Shown: positions 25,286 through 34,712, counted from the stretch's first letter. The stretch: 64,000 nucleotides of DNA from Streptococcus oralis subsp. dentisani (GCF_007475365.1 NZ_CP034442.1:1-64000); one strand, 5' to 3'. Translations and numbers: made by a program. The notes: generated from the letters alone by a model not told the origin.

Positions 25286-26074
25286 ATGGCACATTTATTA
25301 GAAAAAACAAGAAAAATTACATCAATTTTAAAACGCTCAGAAGAGCAAATGCAGGATGAACTTCCATACAATGCCATTACACGTCAACTAGCAGACATTA
25401 TTGATTGCAATGCCTGTATTGTCAATAGCAAGGGCCGTCTTTTGGGCTACTTTATGCGCTATAAAACTAATACAGACCGTGTAGAGCAGTTTTTCCAAAC
25501 CAAGACGTTCCCAGATGACTATGTACAAGGGGCAAACATGATCTATGATACAGAAGCCAATCTTCCTGTTGAACATGATTTGACCATTTTCCCAGTAGAG
25601 AGCCGTGCGGATTTTCCAGATGGTTTGACAACCATTGCTCCCATTCATGTATCAGGGATTCGCCTAGGTTCCTTGATTATTTGGCGTAATGACAAGAAAT
25701 TTGAAGATGAGGATTTGATTCTTGTTGAGATTGCGAGCACGGTTGTGGGGATTCAACTCTTGAACTTCCAACGTGAAGAAGATGAGAAAAATATCCGTCG
25801 TCGTACGGCTGTCACCATGGCAGTTAATACCCTTTCCTACTCAGAACTTCGTGCTGTTTCAGCTATTTTATCTGAGCTAAATGGAAATGAAGGACAATTA
25901 ACTGCATCGGTCATTGCAGACCGTATTGGTATTACGCGCTCAGTGATCGTCAATGCACTCCGTAAGCTAGAGTCGGCAGGAATTATTGAAAGCCGTTCAC
26001 TAGGAATGAAGGGAACTTATCTCAAAGTATTGATTTCAGATATCTTTGAGGAAGTGAAAAAGAGGGACTACTAA
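25286..26074 (+). CDS. codY: Global transcriptional regulator CodY
   Basis: A 262-residue repressor/activator that senses branched-chain amino acids. The N-terminal GAF-type ligand domain (residues 1-155, starting [18 protein letters not shown]) and the C-terminal winged helix ([24 protein letters not shown], near residue 205-230) are unmistakable. It controls amino acid uptake and synthesis; the brnQ fragment at the window start belongs to a commonly CodY-controlled family. A CodY box and strong promoter lie upstream, and pncA starts on the last base of its stop codon. Confidence 0.97.
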   Translation: MAHLLEKTRKITSILKRSEEQMQDELPYNAITRQLADIIDCNACIVNSKGRLLGYFMRYKTNTDRVEQFFQTKTFPDDYVQGANMIYDTEANLPVEHDLTIFPVESRADFPDGLTTIAPIHVSGIRLGSLIIWRNDKKFEDEDLILVEIASTVVGIQLLNFQREEDEKNIRRRTAVTMAVNTLSYSELRAVSAILSELNGNEGQLTASVIADRIGITRSVIVNALRKLESAGIIESRSLGMKGTYLKVLISDIFEEVKKRDY

Positions 26075-26649
26075 TGGCAAAGGCTTTAATCTCGATTGAT
26101 TATACAGAGGATTTTGTAGCAGATCATGGAAAATTGACAGCAGGTGCTCCTGCTCAAGCTATTTCTGAGGCGATTGCTCAGGTGACCAGACTGGCTTTTG
26201 ATCGTGGAGACTATGTTTTCTTCACTATTGATGCTCATGAGGAGAAGGATACATTCCACCCAGAAAGCAAGCTCTTTCCACCGCATAACATCATCGGAAC
26301 TAGTGGTCGTAATCTCTATGGTCCCCTAGCTGACTTTTATGCTGAACATGAGGGGGATAGCCGTGTCTTTTGGATGGACAAGCGTCACTATTCAGCATTT
26401 TCAGGTACGGACCTAGATATCCGCTTGCGAGAACGTCGAGTTGATACAGTCATCTTAACTGGTGTTTTGACAGATATTTGTGTTCTCCATACGGCTATTG
26501 ATGCCTATAATTTGGGTTATCAAATCGAGGTTGTCAAGCCTGCGGTTGCCTCCATCTGGCCAGAAAATCATCAGTTTGCTCTTGGACATTTTAAGAACAC
26601 TCTGGGAGCCAAATTGGTGGATGAAAATCTTGATGAAATTAAAGAATAA
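26074..26649 (+). CDS. pncA: Nicotinamidase (isochorismatase-fold)
   Basis: A 191-residue amidohydrolase that converts nicotinamide to nicotinate for NAD salvage. The catalytic Asp is in ISIDYTEDF near residue 9 and the nucleophilic Cys in GVLTDICVLHTA near residue 136; the metal-binding DAHEEKDTFHPES segment is present. Its ATG shares a base with the codY TAA, so expression is coupled to the regulator. Length is normal for PncA. Confidence 0.9.
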   Translation: MAKALISIDYTEDFVADHGKLTAGAPAQAISEAIAQVTRLAFDRGDYVFFTIDAHEEKDTFHPESKLFPPHNIIGTSGRNLYGPLADFYAEHEGDSRVFWMDKRHYSAFSGTDLDIRLRERRVDTVILTGVLTDICVLHTAIDAYNLGYQIEVVKPAVASIWPENHQFALGHFKNTLGAKLVDENLDEIKE

Positions 26650-26685
26650 TTCCCTTGGAAAAATGAAAAAAATCTGAAAAAAGTG

Positions 26686-26714
26686 TTGACAAAGATTTTG
26701 AAAGTTGATATACT
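26686..26714 (+). promoter_or_regulatory. Promoter of tRNA-Leu
   Basis: Near-consensus TTGACA (26686-26691), 17-base spacer, TATACT (26709-26714), 15 bases before the tRNA. Confidence 0.9.
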
Positions 26715-26729
26715 AGTAAAGTAATCGAC

Positions 26730-26815
26730 GCGGGGATGGCGGAATTGGCAGACGCGCAGGACTAAGGATCCTGTGACCGCTTTAGGTCGTGAGGGTTCAA
26801 GTCCCTCTCTCCGCA
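26730..26815 (+). tRNA. tRNA-Leu (anticodon AAG)
   Basis: An 86-base class II tRNA. The acceptor GCGGGGA pairs with TCTCCGC, the anticodon stem CAGGA/TCCTG encloses the loop CTAAGGA (anticodon AAG), a long variable arm follows, and GGTTCAAGTCC forms the T arm. Discriminator A; CCA is not encoded. Confidence 0.95.
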
Positions 26816-26823
26816 TAGGATAA

Positions 26824-26850
26824 GAGTTAGCTTTGGCTAGCTCTTTTTGT
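26824..26850 (+). terminator. Terminator of tRNA-Leu
   Basis: GAGTTAGC / GCTAGCTC stem followed by a T run. Confidence 0.8.
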
Positions 26851-26878
26851 TTTTCTAAAGAAGGCTAGAGGAGGCAGT

Positions 26879-26983
26879 TTGGATATCGGAAGGTATTGGC
26901 ATCAAGAACTATCATTTATGGCATGGAATCGATTTTTGATTGGTAAAACGTATTCTAATATGAAGAAAGTTAGCAGTTGCTAG
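26879..26983 (+). other. Possible 34-codon small ORF upstream of vex1
   Basis: TTG at 26879 has AGAGGAGG four bases upstream and is open for 34 codons, containing YWHQELSFMAWNRF, to a TAG at 26981. Its end overlaps the hairpin at 26962-26991. No promoter was identified. It could be a decayed gene start or a real small protein; the evidence is weak. Confidence 0.25.
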
Positions 26984-26997
26984 CTTTCTTCATTTTT
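26962..26997 (+). terminator. Terminator-like hairpin upstream of vex1
   Basis: GAAGAAAG-TTAGCA / TGCTAGC-TTTCTTC stem (26962-26991) followed by a T run. It isolates the vex transcript from upstream. Confidence 0.85.
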
Positions 26998-27052
26998 TCA
27001 AAAAATAAATCAAAAAATTTTTTCGATTTCATAAACATTTCATATTTGAATT

Positions 27053-27058
27053 TTATAA
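27053..27058 (+). promoter_or_regulatory. Candidate -10 of vex1
   Basis: TATAAT at 27053-27058, 26 bases before the vex1 ATG; no good -35. Confidence 0.5.
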
Positions 27059-27084
27059 TAGTCTTACAAATATGGAGGTGACAA

Positions 27085-28362
27085 ATGAATCCAATCCAAA
27101 GAGCTTGGGCTTATGTCAGCAGAAAACGACTGAGAAGTTTTATTTTATTTCTGATTTTATTTGTCCTTTTAGCAGGAATTTCAGCCTGTTTGACTCTGAT
27201 GAAGTCCAACAAAACAGTAGAAACAAATCTGTACAAATCTCTCAATACCTCTTTTTCTATTAAGAAGATAGAGAACGGTCAGACCTTCAAGTTATCGGAC
27301 CTAGCATCCGTGAGCAAGATTAAGGGACTGGAAAATGTCTCTCCTGAACTCGAAACGGTCGCAAAGCTGAAAGACAAGGAAGCGGTGAGTGGTGAGCAGA
27401 GCGTTGAACGTGATGATTTGTCGGCTGCGGACAAGAACTTGGTTAGCTTAATGGCTCTTGAGGATTCCTCCAAGGATGTCACCTTTACCAGTTCGGCTTT
27501 CAATCTAAAAGAAGGGCGACACCTTCAAAAAGGAGATTTCAAGAAAATCCTTATTCACGAAGAGTTGGCTAAGAAGAACGGTCTTTCGCTTCATGACAAG
27601 ATTCGCTTGGACGCTGGTCAGTCCGAAGCTGGAAAAGGACAAACAGTAGAGTTTGAGATTGTCGGCATTTTTTCTGGTAAAAAACAAGAAAAGTTCACAG
27701 GCTTATCTTCTGACTTCAGTGAAAACCAAGTCTTTACAGACTATGAAAGTAGCCAAACCCTTTTGGGAAATAGTGAACCTCAAGTCAGTGCAGCACGCTT
27801 CTATGTAGAAAATCCTAAGGAAATGGACGGACTCATGAAGCAGGTGGAAAACTTGGCTTTGGAAAGTCAAGGTTACCAAGTCGAGAAGGAAAACAAGGCC
27901 TTTGAACAAATCAAAGACTCAGTTGCAACCTTCCAAACCTTCCTCACCATCTTCCTTTATGGGATGTTGATAGCAGGAGCAGGGGCCTTAATTTTGGTCT
28001 TGTCCCTCTGGTTGAGAGAAAGGGTCTACGAAGTGGGGATTTTACTCGCACTTGGAAAAAGCAAGATCTCAATCTTCCTACAATTCTGTTTAGAGGTAGT
28101 TTTGGTATCTCTCGGAGCTTTGCTTCCAGCATTTGTTGCAGGAAACGCAATCACATCCTATCTGCTACAAACCGTACTAGCAAGCGGAGATCAGGCAACC
28201 TTACAAGACACGCTAGCTAAAGCAAGCGGTCTATCAACTAGTCTCCTATCCTTTGCAGAATCCTATGTCTTTCTGCTCCTGATTAGCTGCTTGTCTGTAG
28301 CCCTTTGTTTCCTATTCTTATTTAGAAAATCGCCAAAAGAAATTTTATCATCTATTAGTTAA
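27085..28362 (+). CDS. vex1: FtsX/MacB-type ABC exporter permease Vex1
   Basis: A 425-residue permease of the MacB/FtsX fold: one N-terminal membrane helix (about 18-40), a large extracellular domain (to about 285) and three C-terminal helices. The segment LWLRERVYEVGILLALGKSK is the typical coupling region. With Vex2 and Vex3 it forms the pneumococcal Vex exporter. The order vex1-vex2-vex3 followed by vncR-vncS is the known pneumococcal arrangement. GGAGGTG precedes the ATG. Cargo unknown from sequence. Confidence 0.88.
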   Translation: MNPIQRAWAYVSRKRLRSFILFLILFVLLAGISACLTLMKSNKTVETNLYKSLNTSFSIKKIENGQTFKLSDLASVSKIKGLENVSPELETVAKLKDKEAVSGEQSVERDDLSAADKNLVSLMALEDSSKDVTFTSSAFNLKEGRHLQKGDFKKILIHEELAKKNGLSLHDKIRLDAGQSEAGKGQTVEFEIVGIFSGKKQEKFTGLSSDFSENQVFTDYESSQTLLGNSEPQVSAARFYVENPKEMDGLMKQVENLALESQGYQVEKENKAFEQIKDSVATFQTFLTIFLYGMLIAGAGALILVLSLWLRERVYEVGILLALGKSKISIFLQFCLEVVLVSLGALLPAFVAGNAITSYLLQTVLASGDQATLQDTLAKASGLSTSLLSFAESYVFLLLISCLSVALCFLFLFRKSPKEILSSIS

Positions 28363-28374
28363 GAAGGAGAAATC

Positions 28375-29022
28375 ATGACTTTATTACAATTGCAAGATGT
28401 TACCTACCGTTATAAGAACACTGCTGAAGCAGTTTTATATCAGATCAAGTATAATTTTGAACCCGGGAAATTTTATAGTATCATTGGTGAGTCAGGAGCA
28501 GGAAAATCCACTCTCTTGTCCCTGCTTGCTGGTCTAGATAGTCCTGTCGAAGGTTCTATCCTTTTCCAAGGAGAGGACATTCGAAATAAGGGATATTCTT
28601 ATCACCGCATGCACCATATTTCTCTAGTCTTTCAAAATTATAATTTGATTGATTACCTTTCTCCACTGGAAAATATCCGCTTGGTCAACAAAAAGGCAAG
28701 CAAGGATACACTTCTTGATCTTGGTTTGGATGAAAGTCAGATCAAGCGGAACGTTCTCCAGTTATCAGGTGGGCAACAGCAACGTGTTGCCATCGCTCGC
28801 AGTTTGGTATCAGAAGCTCCAGTTATTCTAGCTGATGAGCCAACAGGAAATCTGGACCCTAAAACTGCTGGAGATATTATCGAACTACTCAAATCACTTG
28901 CTGAGAAAACAGGTAAATGTGTGATTGTCGTCACCCACAGTAAAGAAGTGGCACAAGCGTCAGATATTACACTTGAATTGAAGGATAAGAAACTGACTGA
29001 AACTCGCAATACTACAAAATAA
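28375..29022 (+). CDS. vex2: ABC exporter ATPase Vex2
   Basis: A 215-residue ATPase with Walker [12 protein letters not shown], signature [14 protein letters not shown], Walker [13 protein letters not shown] and switch His (VVTHSKE). It belongs to the MacB/LolD group that pairs with FtsX-type permeases. AAGGAG lies in the 12-base gap after vex1. It energises the Vex1/Vex3 permeases. Confidence 0.92.
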   Translation: MTLLQLQDVTYRYKNTAEAVLYQIKYNFEPGKFYSIIGESGAGKSTLLSLLAGLDSPVEGSILFQGEDIRNKGYSYHRMHHISLVFQNYNLIDYLSPLENIRLVNKKASKDTLLDLGLDESQIKRNVLQLSGGQQQRVAIARSLVSEAPVILADEPTGNLDPKTAGDIIELLKSLAEKTGKCVIVVTHSKEVAQASDITLELKDKKLTETRNTTK

Positions 29023-29077
29023 GATGAGCTTGTTTTGATAGAATGATAAAAACGAACAAAATCTAGAAAGGGAACCT

Positions 29078-30457
29078 ATGTTACACAACGCATTTGCCTA
29101 TGTTACAAGGAAGTTTTTCAAATCGATTGTTATCTTCCTGATTATTCTCCTCATGGCGAGCTTGAGTTTGGTCGGTTTATCGATCAAGGGAGCTACTGCC
29201 AAGGCTTCTCAGGAGACCTTTAAGAATATCACCAATAGCTTCTCCATGCAAATTAATCGTCGCGTCAATCAAGGGACGCCACGTGGTTCTGGGAATATCA
29301 AGGGTGAGGATATCAAAAAAATCACCGAAAACAAGGCCATCGAGTCTTATGTTAAACGCATCAACGCTATCGGAGATTTGACTGGATACGACCTCATTGA
29401 AACGCCAGAAACCAAGAAAAATCTCACTGCAGACCGTGCCAAACGGTTTGGAAGCAGCTTGATGCTTACAGGTGTCAATGACTCCTCTAAAGAAGATAAA
29501 TTTGTCTCTGGTTCATATAAGCTTGTTGAAGGTGAGCACCTAACCAACGACGACAAAGACAAAATCCTCATGCACAAGGACTTGGCAGCCAAACACGGCT
29601 GGAAGGTTGGGGACAAGGTTAAACTGGACTCTAATGTCTATGATGCAGACAATGAAAAAGGTGCTAAAGAAACAGTCGAAGTGACGATCAAGGGACTCTT
29701 TGATGGTCACAATAAGTCAGCAGTAACCTACTCACAAGAACTCTATGAAAACACAGCTATCACAGACATTCACACTGCTGCAAAACTTTATGGATACACA
29801 GAAGACACAGCTATTTATGGGGATGCAACCTTCTTTGTAACAGCAGACAAGAACTTGGATGACGTCATGAAAGAGTTGAATGGTATCAGTGGTATTAACT
29901 GGAAGAGCTACACACTTGTGAAGAGCTCCTCTAACTACCCAGCTCTAGAGCAATCCATCTCTGGTATGTACAAGATGGCCAACCTCCTTTTCTGGGGTAG
30001 CTTGAGCTTCTCAGTCCTTCTCCTTGCACTCTTGCTTAGTCTTTGGATCAACGCCCGTCGCAAGGAAGTGGGAATCCTCCTCTCTATCGGTCTCAAGCAG
30101 GCAAGTATCTTGGGGCAATTCATCACCGAATCGATCTTGATTGCCATCCCTGCTCTAGTTTCTGCTTACTTCCTAGCCAACTATACAGCTCGTGCAATCG
30201 GAAACACCGTCCTTGCCAATGTTACTTCAGGTGTTGCCAAGCAAGCCAGCAAGGCAGCTCAAGCTTCTAACCTTGGTGGTGGTGCAGAAGTAGATGGCTT
30301 TAGCAAGACCTTGTCGAGCCTAGACATTTCCATTCAGATATCAGACTTTATCATTGTCTTTGTCCTTGCCTTGGTTCTAGTGGTTCTCGTTATGGCTCTT
30401 GCCTCAAGCAATCTCCTCAGAAAACAACCAAAAGAGCTCTTGCTCGATAGCGAATAA
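29078..30457 (+). CDS. vex3: FtsX/MacB-type ABC exporter permease Vex3
   Basis: A 459-residue permease of the same fold as Vex1: N-terminal helix (about 14-35), extracellular domain, then three C-terminal helices with LWINARRKEVGILLSIGLKQ as coupling region. An insert rich in Ala, Ser and Lys (about 385-405) lies between the last two helices. AGAAAGGGA precedes the start. It ends just before a palindromic terminator that separates it from vncR. Confidence 0.88.
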   Translation: MLHNAFAYVTRKFFKSIVIFLIILLMASLSLVGLSIKGATAKASQETFKNITNSFSMQINRRVNQGTPRGSGNIKGEDIKKITENKAIESYVKRINAIGDLTGYDLIETPETKKNLTADRAKRFGSSLMLTGVNDSSKEDKFVSGSYKLVEGEHLTNDDKDKILMHKDLAAKHGWKVGDKVKLDSNVYDADNEKGAKETVEVTIKGLFDGHNKSAVTYSQELYENTAITDIHTAAKLYGYTEDTAIYGDATFFVTADKNLDDVMKELNGISGINWKSYTLVKSSSNYPALEQSISGMYKMANLLFWGSLSFSVLLLALLLSLWINARRKEVGILLSIGLKQASILGQFITESILIAIPALVSAYFLANYTARAIGNTVLANVTSGVAKQASKAAQASNLGGGAEVDGFSKTLSSLDISIQISDFIIVFVLALVLVVLVMALASSNLLRKQPKELLLDSE

Positions 30458-30464
30458 AAAACTT

Positions 30465-30510
30465 GCTACCTATTCTCCCCTAAATGGGGTATAATATAGG
30501 TAGCATTTTT
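30465..30510 (+). terminator. Palindromic terminator after vex3, containing a TATAAT
   Basis: GCTACCTAT (30465-30473) / ATAGGTAGC (30496-30504) and CCCC/GGGG inner pairs, followed by A then T5. A TATAAT (30490-30495) lies in the 3' arm and could serve as the vncR -10, though no spaced -35 is visible. Confidence 0.75.
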
Positions 30511-30597
30511 ATCTATTTCATCTTTATAAGGCCTCTTCCTATCAAGATGAAACAGAGAGATTAACAAGAAACTTAAAGGAATGTGAAACGTTTTTCT

Positions 30598-31254
30598 ATG
30601 AAAATTTTAATTGTAGAAGATGAGGAGATGATCCGTGAGGGGATCAGTGACTATTTGACGGATTGTGGTTATGAAACCATTGAAGCAGCAGATGGTCAGG
30701 AAGCTCTGGAAAAATTTTCCAGCTATGAAGTTGCTCTAGTACTGCTGGATATCCAGATGCCCAAACTAAATGGTTTAGAAGTTCTAGCTGAGATTCGTAA
30801 AACCAGTCAGGTTCCTGTCTTGATGTTGACAGCATTTCAGGATGAAGAATACAAGATGAGTGCCTTTGCTTCTCTGGCAGACGGCTATCTGGAAAAACCT
30901 TTCTCCCTCTCCCTCTTAAAAGTGAGGGTGGACGCGATTTTCAAGCGCTATTACGATACGGGACGAATCTTCTCCTATAAGGATACCAAGGTGGACTTTG
31001 AGAGCTACAGTGCAAGCCTAGCAGGTGAGGAAGTCGCTATCAATGCTAAAGAGCTGGAAATTTTGGACTATCTGGTGAAAAATGAAGGACGGGCCTTGAC
31101 TCGTTCTCAGATAATCGATGCTGTCTGGAAGGTGACAGATGAGGTTCCCTTTGACCGTGTCATTGATGTTTATATCAAGGAACTGCGGAAAAAGCTAGAC
31201 TTGGATTGTATCCTCACTGTGCGTAATGTTGGTTATAAATTGGAGCGAAAATGA
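30598..31254 (+). CDS. vncR: Response regulator VncR (OmpR family)
   Basis: A 218-residue response regulator with a receiver domain (KILIVEDEEM, phosphoacceptor Asp in LLDIQMPK, Lys in EKPFS) and a C-terminal winged helix with TVRNVGYKLE. An in-frame GTG at 30583 would add MKRFS but sits only two bases after AAAGGA, whereas the ATG at 30598 is rather far from it; the ATG gives the usual family N-terminus. Overlaps vncS by ATGA. In pneumococcus VncRS was first described in vancomycin tolerance, a role since debated. Confidence 0.9.
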   Translation: MKILIVEDEEMIREGISDYLTDCGYETIEAADGQEALEKFSSYEVALVLLDIQMPKLNGLEVLAEIRKTSQVPVLMLTAFQDEEYKMSAFASLADGYLEKPFSLSLLKVRVDAIFKRYYDTGRIFSYKDTKVDFESYSASLAGEEVAINAKELEILDYLVKNEGRALTRSQIIDAVWKVTDEVPFDRVIDVYIKELRKKLDLDCILTVRNVGYKLERK

Positions 31255-32579
31255 AACGAACAGGTTTGTTTACAAAGATATTTATCTATACCTTCTCGAT
31301 TTTTAGTGTTCTGGTCGTCTGTCTTCATTTAGCCATTTATTTTCTCTTTCCGTCAACTTATCTGAGTCATCGTCAGGAAAGCATTGGTCAGAAAGCGACA
31401 GCCATTTCCCAGTCCCTGGAAGGAAAGGATAGGCAGAGTATCGAGCAAGTATTAGACTTGTATTCCCAGACTAGTGATATCAAGGGGGCCGTCAAGGGAG
31501 AGATGACTGAGGACAAGTTAGAAGTCAAGGACAACCTTCCTTTGGATACGGACCGTCAAACTACTTCCCTCTTTATCGAAGAGCGTGAGGTGAAAACGCA
31601 AGATGGTAGCACCATGACTCTGCAATTTCTAGCTTCGATGGATTTGCAAAAGGAAGCAGAGCAGATTAGTCTACAATTTCTTCCCTATACCTTACTGGCA
31701 TCTTTTCTGATTTCCCTCTTGGTAGCCTACATCTATGCTCGAACCATTGTTGCCCCGATTTTGGAAATCAAGCGGGTGACCCGTCGGATGATGGAACTGG
31801 ATGCTCAAGTAAGGTTGCGCGTGGACTCTAAGGATGAGATAGGTGATCTCAAGGAACAAATCAATAGCCTCTACCAGCACCTTTTGACAGTTATTGCGGA
31901 CTTGCATGAGAAGAATGAAGCTATTCTCCAGCTTGAAAAGATGAAGGTTGAGTTCCTACGAGGGGCCTCTCATGAGCTGAAAACCCCTCTGGCTAGTCTC
32001 AAAATCCTAATCGAAAATATGAAAGAAAATATCGGTCGTTATAAGGATAGAGACCACTATCTGGGAGTTGCCTTGGGGATTGTGGACGACCTCAGTCACC
32101 ACGTTCTCCAGATACTTTCTCTCTCTTCTGTGCAGGAAATTCGAGAGGAGAAAGAAGAGGTTGACCTCCTTCAGATGACGCAAACTCTGGTTAAGGATTA
32201 TGCTTTACTAGCCAAGGAAAGAAAAGTTCAGATAGACAATAGCTTGATCCATCAGCAGGCTTACATAAACCCATCTGTGATGAAGTTGATCCTATCGAAT
32301 CTCATCAGCAATGCCATCAAGCACTCTACTCTAGGCGGCTTGGTCCGCATCGGGGAGAGAGAAGGGGAACTCTTTATCGAGAATAGCTGTAGTCCTGAAG
32401 AACAAGAAAAATTGGCCCAGTCTTTTTCTGAAAATGCTAGTCGCAAGGCCAAGGGTTCAGGAATGGGACTCTTTGTGGTCAAAAGTTTATTAGAACATGA
32501 GAAATTACCTTATCATTTTGAGATGCAAGATGATCGTTTGACCTTCTTCATGTCTTATCCTAAAATAGCCCAAGACTAA
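31251..32579 (+). CDS. vncS: Sensor histidine kinase VncS
   Basis: A 442-residue membrane kinase with helices near residues 8-30 and 145-165 flanking an extracellular sensor region, a HAMP segment, HisKA with the phosphoacceptor in GASHELKTPLASLK (near residue 242) and a HATPase domain (SNLISNAIKHS, GSGMGLFVVKSLL). It overlaps vncR by four bases, so the pair is co-translated. The neighbouring Vex exporter is the presumed partner system. Confidence 0.92.
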   Translation: MKRTGLFTKIFIYTFSIFSVLVVCLHLAIYFLFPSTYLSHRQESIGQKATAISQSLEGKDRQSIEQVLDLYSQTSDIKGAVKGEMTEDKLEVKDNLPLDTDRQTTSLFIEEREVKTQDGSTMTLQFLASMDLQKEAEQISLQFLPYTLLASFLISLLVAYIYARTIVAPILEIKRVTRRMMELDAQVRLRVDSKDEIGDLKEQINSLYQHLLTVIADLHEKNEAILQLEKMKVEFLRGASHELKTPLASLKILIENMKENIGRYKDRDHYLGVALGIVDDLSHHVLQILSLSSVQEIREEKEEVDLLQMTQTLVKDYALLAKERKVQIDNSLIHQQAYINPSVMKLILSNLISNAIKHSTLGGLVRIGEREGELFIENSCSPEEQEKLAQSFSENASRKAKGSGMGLFVVKSLLEHEKLPYHFEMQDDRLTFFMSYPKIAQD

Positions 32580-32660
32580 GAGAAGAAAGGGTTTGCATAG
32601 ATTGAGCTATAAGAAATTCAATCTAAAGTATGGGAAAAACTAGCTTTTTTTGTCAAAAAG

Positions 32661-32669
32661 TGATAAAAT
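32661..32669 (+). promoter_or_regulatory. Extended -10 promoter of fba
   Basis: TGA-TAAAAT at 32661-32669; the -35 is weak (TAGCTT at 32641-32646). Confidence 0.6.
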
Positions 32670-32717
32670 GAACAATGTAAATGGGATGTCCCAAAAAATA
32701 TATAGGAGGCCTGACAA

Positions 32718-33599
32718 ATGGCAATCGTTTCAGCAGAAAAATTTGTCCAAGCAGCTCGTGACAACGGTTATGCAGTTGGTGGATTTAACACAAACAACCT
32801 TGAGTGGACTCAAGCTATCTTGCGCGCAGCAGAAGCTAAAAAAGCTCCAGTTTTGATCCAAACTTCAATGGGTGCTGCTAAATACATGGGTGGTTACAAA
32901 GTTGCTCGCAACTTGATCGCTAACCTTGTTGAGTCAATGGGTATCACTGTACCAGTAGCTATCCACCTTGACCACGGTCACTACGAAGATGCACTTGAGT
33001 GTATTCAAGTTGGTTATACTTCAGTTATGTTTGACGGTTCACACCTTCCAGTTGAAGAAAACCTTGAAAAAGCTCGTAAAGTTGTAGAATTTGCTCACGC
33101 AAATGGTGTATCAGTAGAAGCTGAAGTTGGTACTATCGGTGGTGAAGAAGACGGAATCATTGGTGATGGCGAATTGGCTCCAATCGAAGATGCTAAAGCA
33201 ATGGTTGCAACTGGTATCGACTTCTTGGCAGCTGGTATCGGTAACATCCACGGTCCATACCCTGCAAACTGGAAAGGTCTTCACCTTGACCACTTGCAAA
33301 AATTGACTGAAGCTGTACCAGGATTCCCAATTGTATTGCACGGTGGTTCAGGTATCCCTGATGACCAAATCCAAGCAGCTATCAAACTTGGTGTTGCAAA
33401 AGTTAACGTTAACACTGAATGCCAAATCGCATTCGCTAACGCAACTCGTAAATTTGCTCGTGACTACGAAGCTAACGAAGCAGAATACGACAAGAAAAAA
33501 CTCTTCGACCCACGTAAATTCTTGGCTGACGGTGTAAAAGCTATCCAAGCATCAGTTGAAGAACGTATCGACGTATTCGGTTCAGAAGGTAAAGCTTAA
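32718..33599 (+). CDS. fba: Class II fructose-bisphosphate aldolase
   Basis: A 293-residue zinc aldolase of glycolysis. The metal and catalytic residues are visible in HLDHGHYED (His, Asp, His), EAEVGTIGGEEDG, GIGNIHGPY (His) and LHGGSGIPDDQ (His). The length and codon use match the strongly expressed streptococcal enzyme. AGGAGGCC precedes the ATG. Monocistronic, closed by a strong terminator. Confidence 0.97.
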   Translation: MAIVSAEKFVQAARDNGYAVGGFNTNNLEWTQAILRAAEAKKAPVLIQTSMGAAKYMGGYKVARNLIANLVESMGITVPVAIHLDHGHYEDALECIQVGYTSVMFDGSHLPVEENLEKARKVVEFAHANGVSVEAEVGTIGGEEDGIIGDGELAPIEDAKAMVATGIDFLAAGIGNIHGPYPANWKGLHLDHLQKLTEAVPGFPIVLHGGSGIPDDQIQAAIKLGVAKVNVNTECQIAFANATRKFARDYEANEAEYDKKKLFDPRKFLADGVKAIQASVEERIDVFGSEGKA

Positions 33600-33622
33600 T
33601 CTAGCTGAACTAAACAAAACAG

Positions 33623-33648
33623 AAACCTGCCCATTGGGTGGGTTTTTT
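33623..33648 (+). terminator. Terminator of fba
   Basis: AAACCTGCCC (33623-33632) pairs with GGGTGGGTTT (33636-33645, two wobble pairs), then T run. Nearly identical to the terminator at 35316-35340. Confidence 0.9.
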
Positions 33649-33694
33649 GTGTGTGAATATATAGCGAATATACTGTAGAAGAACCAATCTTAAG

Positions 33695-33723
33695 TTGCTA
33701 AAAGGTTCTATTTTTTGTACAAT
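33695..33723 (+). promoter_or_regulatory. Promoter of the alpha/beta hydrolase placing transcription start at the ATG
   Basis: TTGCTA (33695-33700), 17-base spacer, TACAAT (33718-33723), then six bases to the ATG at 33730. No Shine-Dalgarno. Confidence 0.7.
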
Positions 33724-33729
33724 AATGCT

Positions 33730-34662
33730 ATGAAAAAACTAAAACAATGTAGTCTTGGCTTTCTTAGTTTCATTCTTTTGTTTTTGCTAGCTACATTCAT
33801 CTTTCACCGTATCAGTTTAGAAAAGGAACAAGCCTCACTGACACCTATGGGGCAACAAGTTCTCGTCAATGGACATCAAATAAATATTTACGTTGAAGGG
33901 GATGGTCCTGAGACTATAGTAGTTCTCTCAGGTGCTGGTATTGCTTCTCCTATCTTGGACTTTAAAGAAGTATTGGAATCCTTATCGAAACGGTATAAGG
34001 TAGTTATCGTGGAGCGGGCGGGATATGGTTATAGTGATGATAGTAATCATTCAAGAGATGTGATGGAGGTTTTGTCTGAGACTCGCCAAGCTCTTTCGCA
34101 AGCAAATATCACAGGGCCGTTTATTATTCTGTCTCATTCCATGGCTAGTCTAGAGAGTCTGGCTTGGCAGGAGAAGTTTCCTGATGAAGTGAAAGCTTTG
34201 GTTGGTTTAGATTGGGCATTGCCATCAAGTTATGAAGATTTAAAGGAGAATCAGTCCTTGCTCACTGTGGCATATTGGAGCAGCAAGATTGGTTTATTAC
34301 GCTACTTCCCTGAGTCTTTTTATATAAAAAATCAAACTCTGACCGAAAATGAACGAAAACAATATAAACTTCTAGCTTATAAGCAGTTGATGTCACAAGC
34401 CATGCTTCATGAATCCCAAACGGTGAAGGAAAATGCCAAGAAAGTTCCCTCAAACATCAATCCGAAAATTCCCACCTTACTAATGGTTTCTAATGGTGAT
34501 GGTACTAGCTTTAGCCAATTTGAGTGGCAACGTTATGCAGAGAGATTTGCAAGCGACCAGTCTAATGTTCAAGTCGTCTATATGGATGCGCCTCACGACC
34601 TCTATCATTATCAAAGCGATGCTATTGTTTCTCGCATTAAAGAATTTTTAGAGAATAATTGA
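33730..34662 (+). CDS. Membrane-anchored alpha/beta hydrolase
   Basis: A 310-residue alpha/beta hydrolase with an N-terminal signal-anchor helix (about 8-28), so the enzyme part is probably outside the membrane. The oxyanion strand VVLSGAGI, the nucleophile elbow FIILSHSMASLES (a Ser replaces the usual Gly before His-Ser) and a late His in APHDLYHY form the expected triad. The ATG at 33730 is chosen because the TTG at 33715 lies upstream of the -10. It and the next gene sit between two matching terminators. Substrate unknown. Confidence 0.8.
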   Translation: MKKLKQCSLGFLSFILLFLLATFIFHRISLEKEQASLTPMGQQVLVNGHQINIYVEGDGPETIVVLSGAGIASPILDFKEVLESLSKRYKVVIVERAGYGYSDDSNHSRDVMEVLSETRQALSQANITGPFIILSHSMASLESLAWQEKFPDEVKALVGLDWALPSSYEDLKENQSLLTVAYWSSKIGLLRYFPESFYIKNQTLTENERKQYKLLAYKQLMSQAMLHESQTVKENAKKVPSNINPKIPTLLMVSNGDGTSFSQFEWQRYAERFASDQSNVQVVYMDAPHDLYHYQSDAIVSRIKEFLENN

Positions 34663-34712
34663 GGGCTTAAAAATCCATTGAGACTGATGATAATAATTGA
34701 AAGGAATGACTT

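Noticed and set aside
26879..26983. Resemblance of YWHQELSFMAWNRFL to the start of polyphosphate kinase (ELSWLxFNxRVL)
   Set aside because: The match is about eight residues in a 34-codon frame with no further similarity, so chance cannot be excluded.
26850..30600. Search for the Pep27 peptide gene associated with vex/vnc in pneumococcus
   Set aside because: No short frame with the remembered MRKEFHNVL-type sequence was found on either side of vex1-3.
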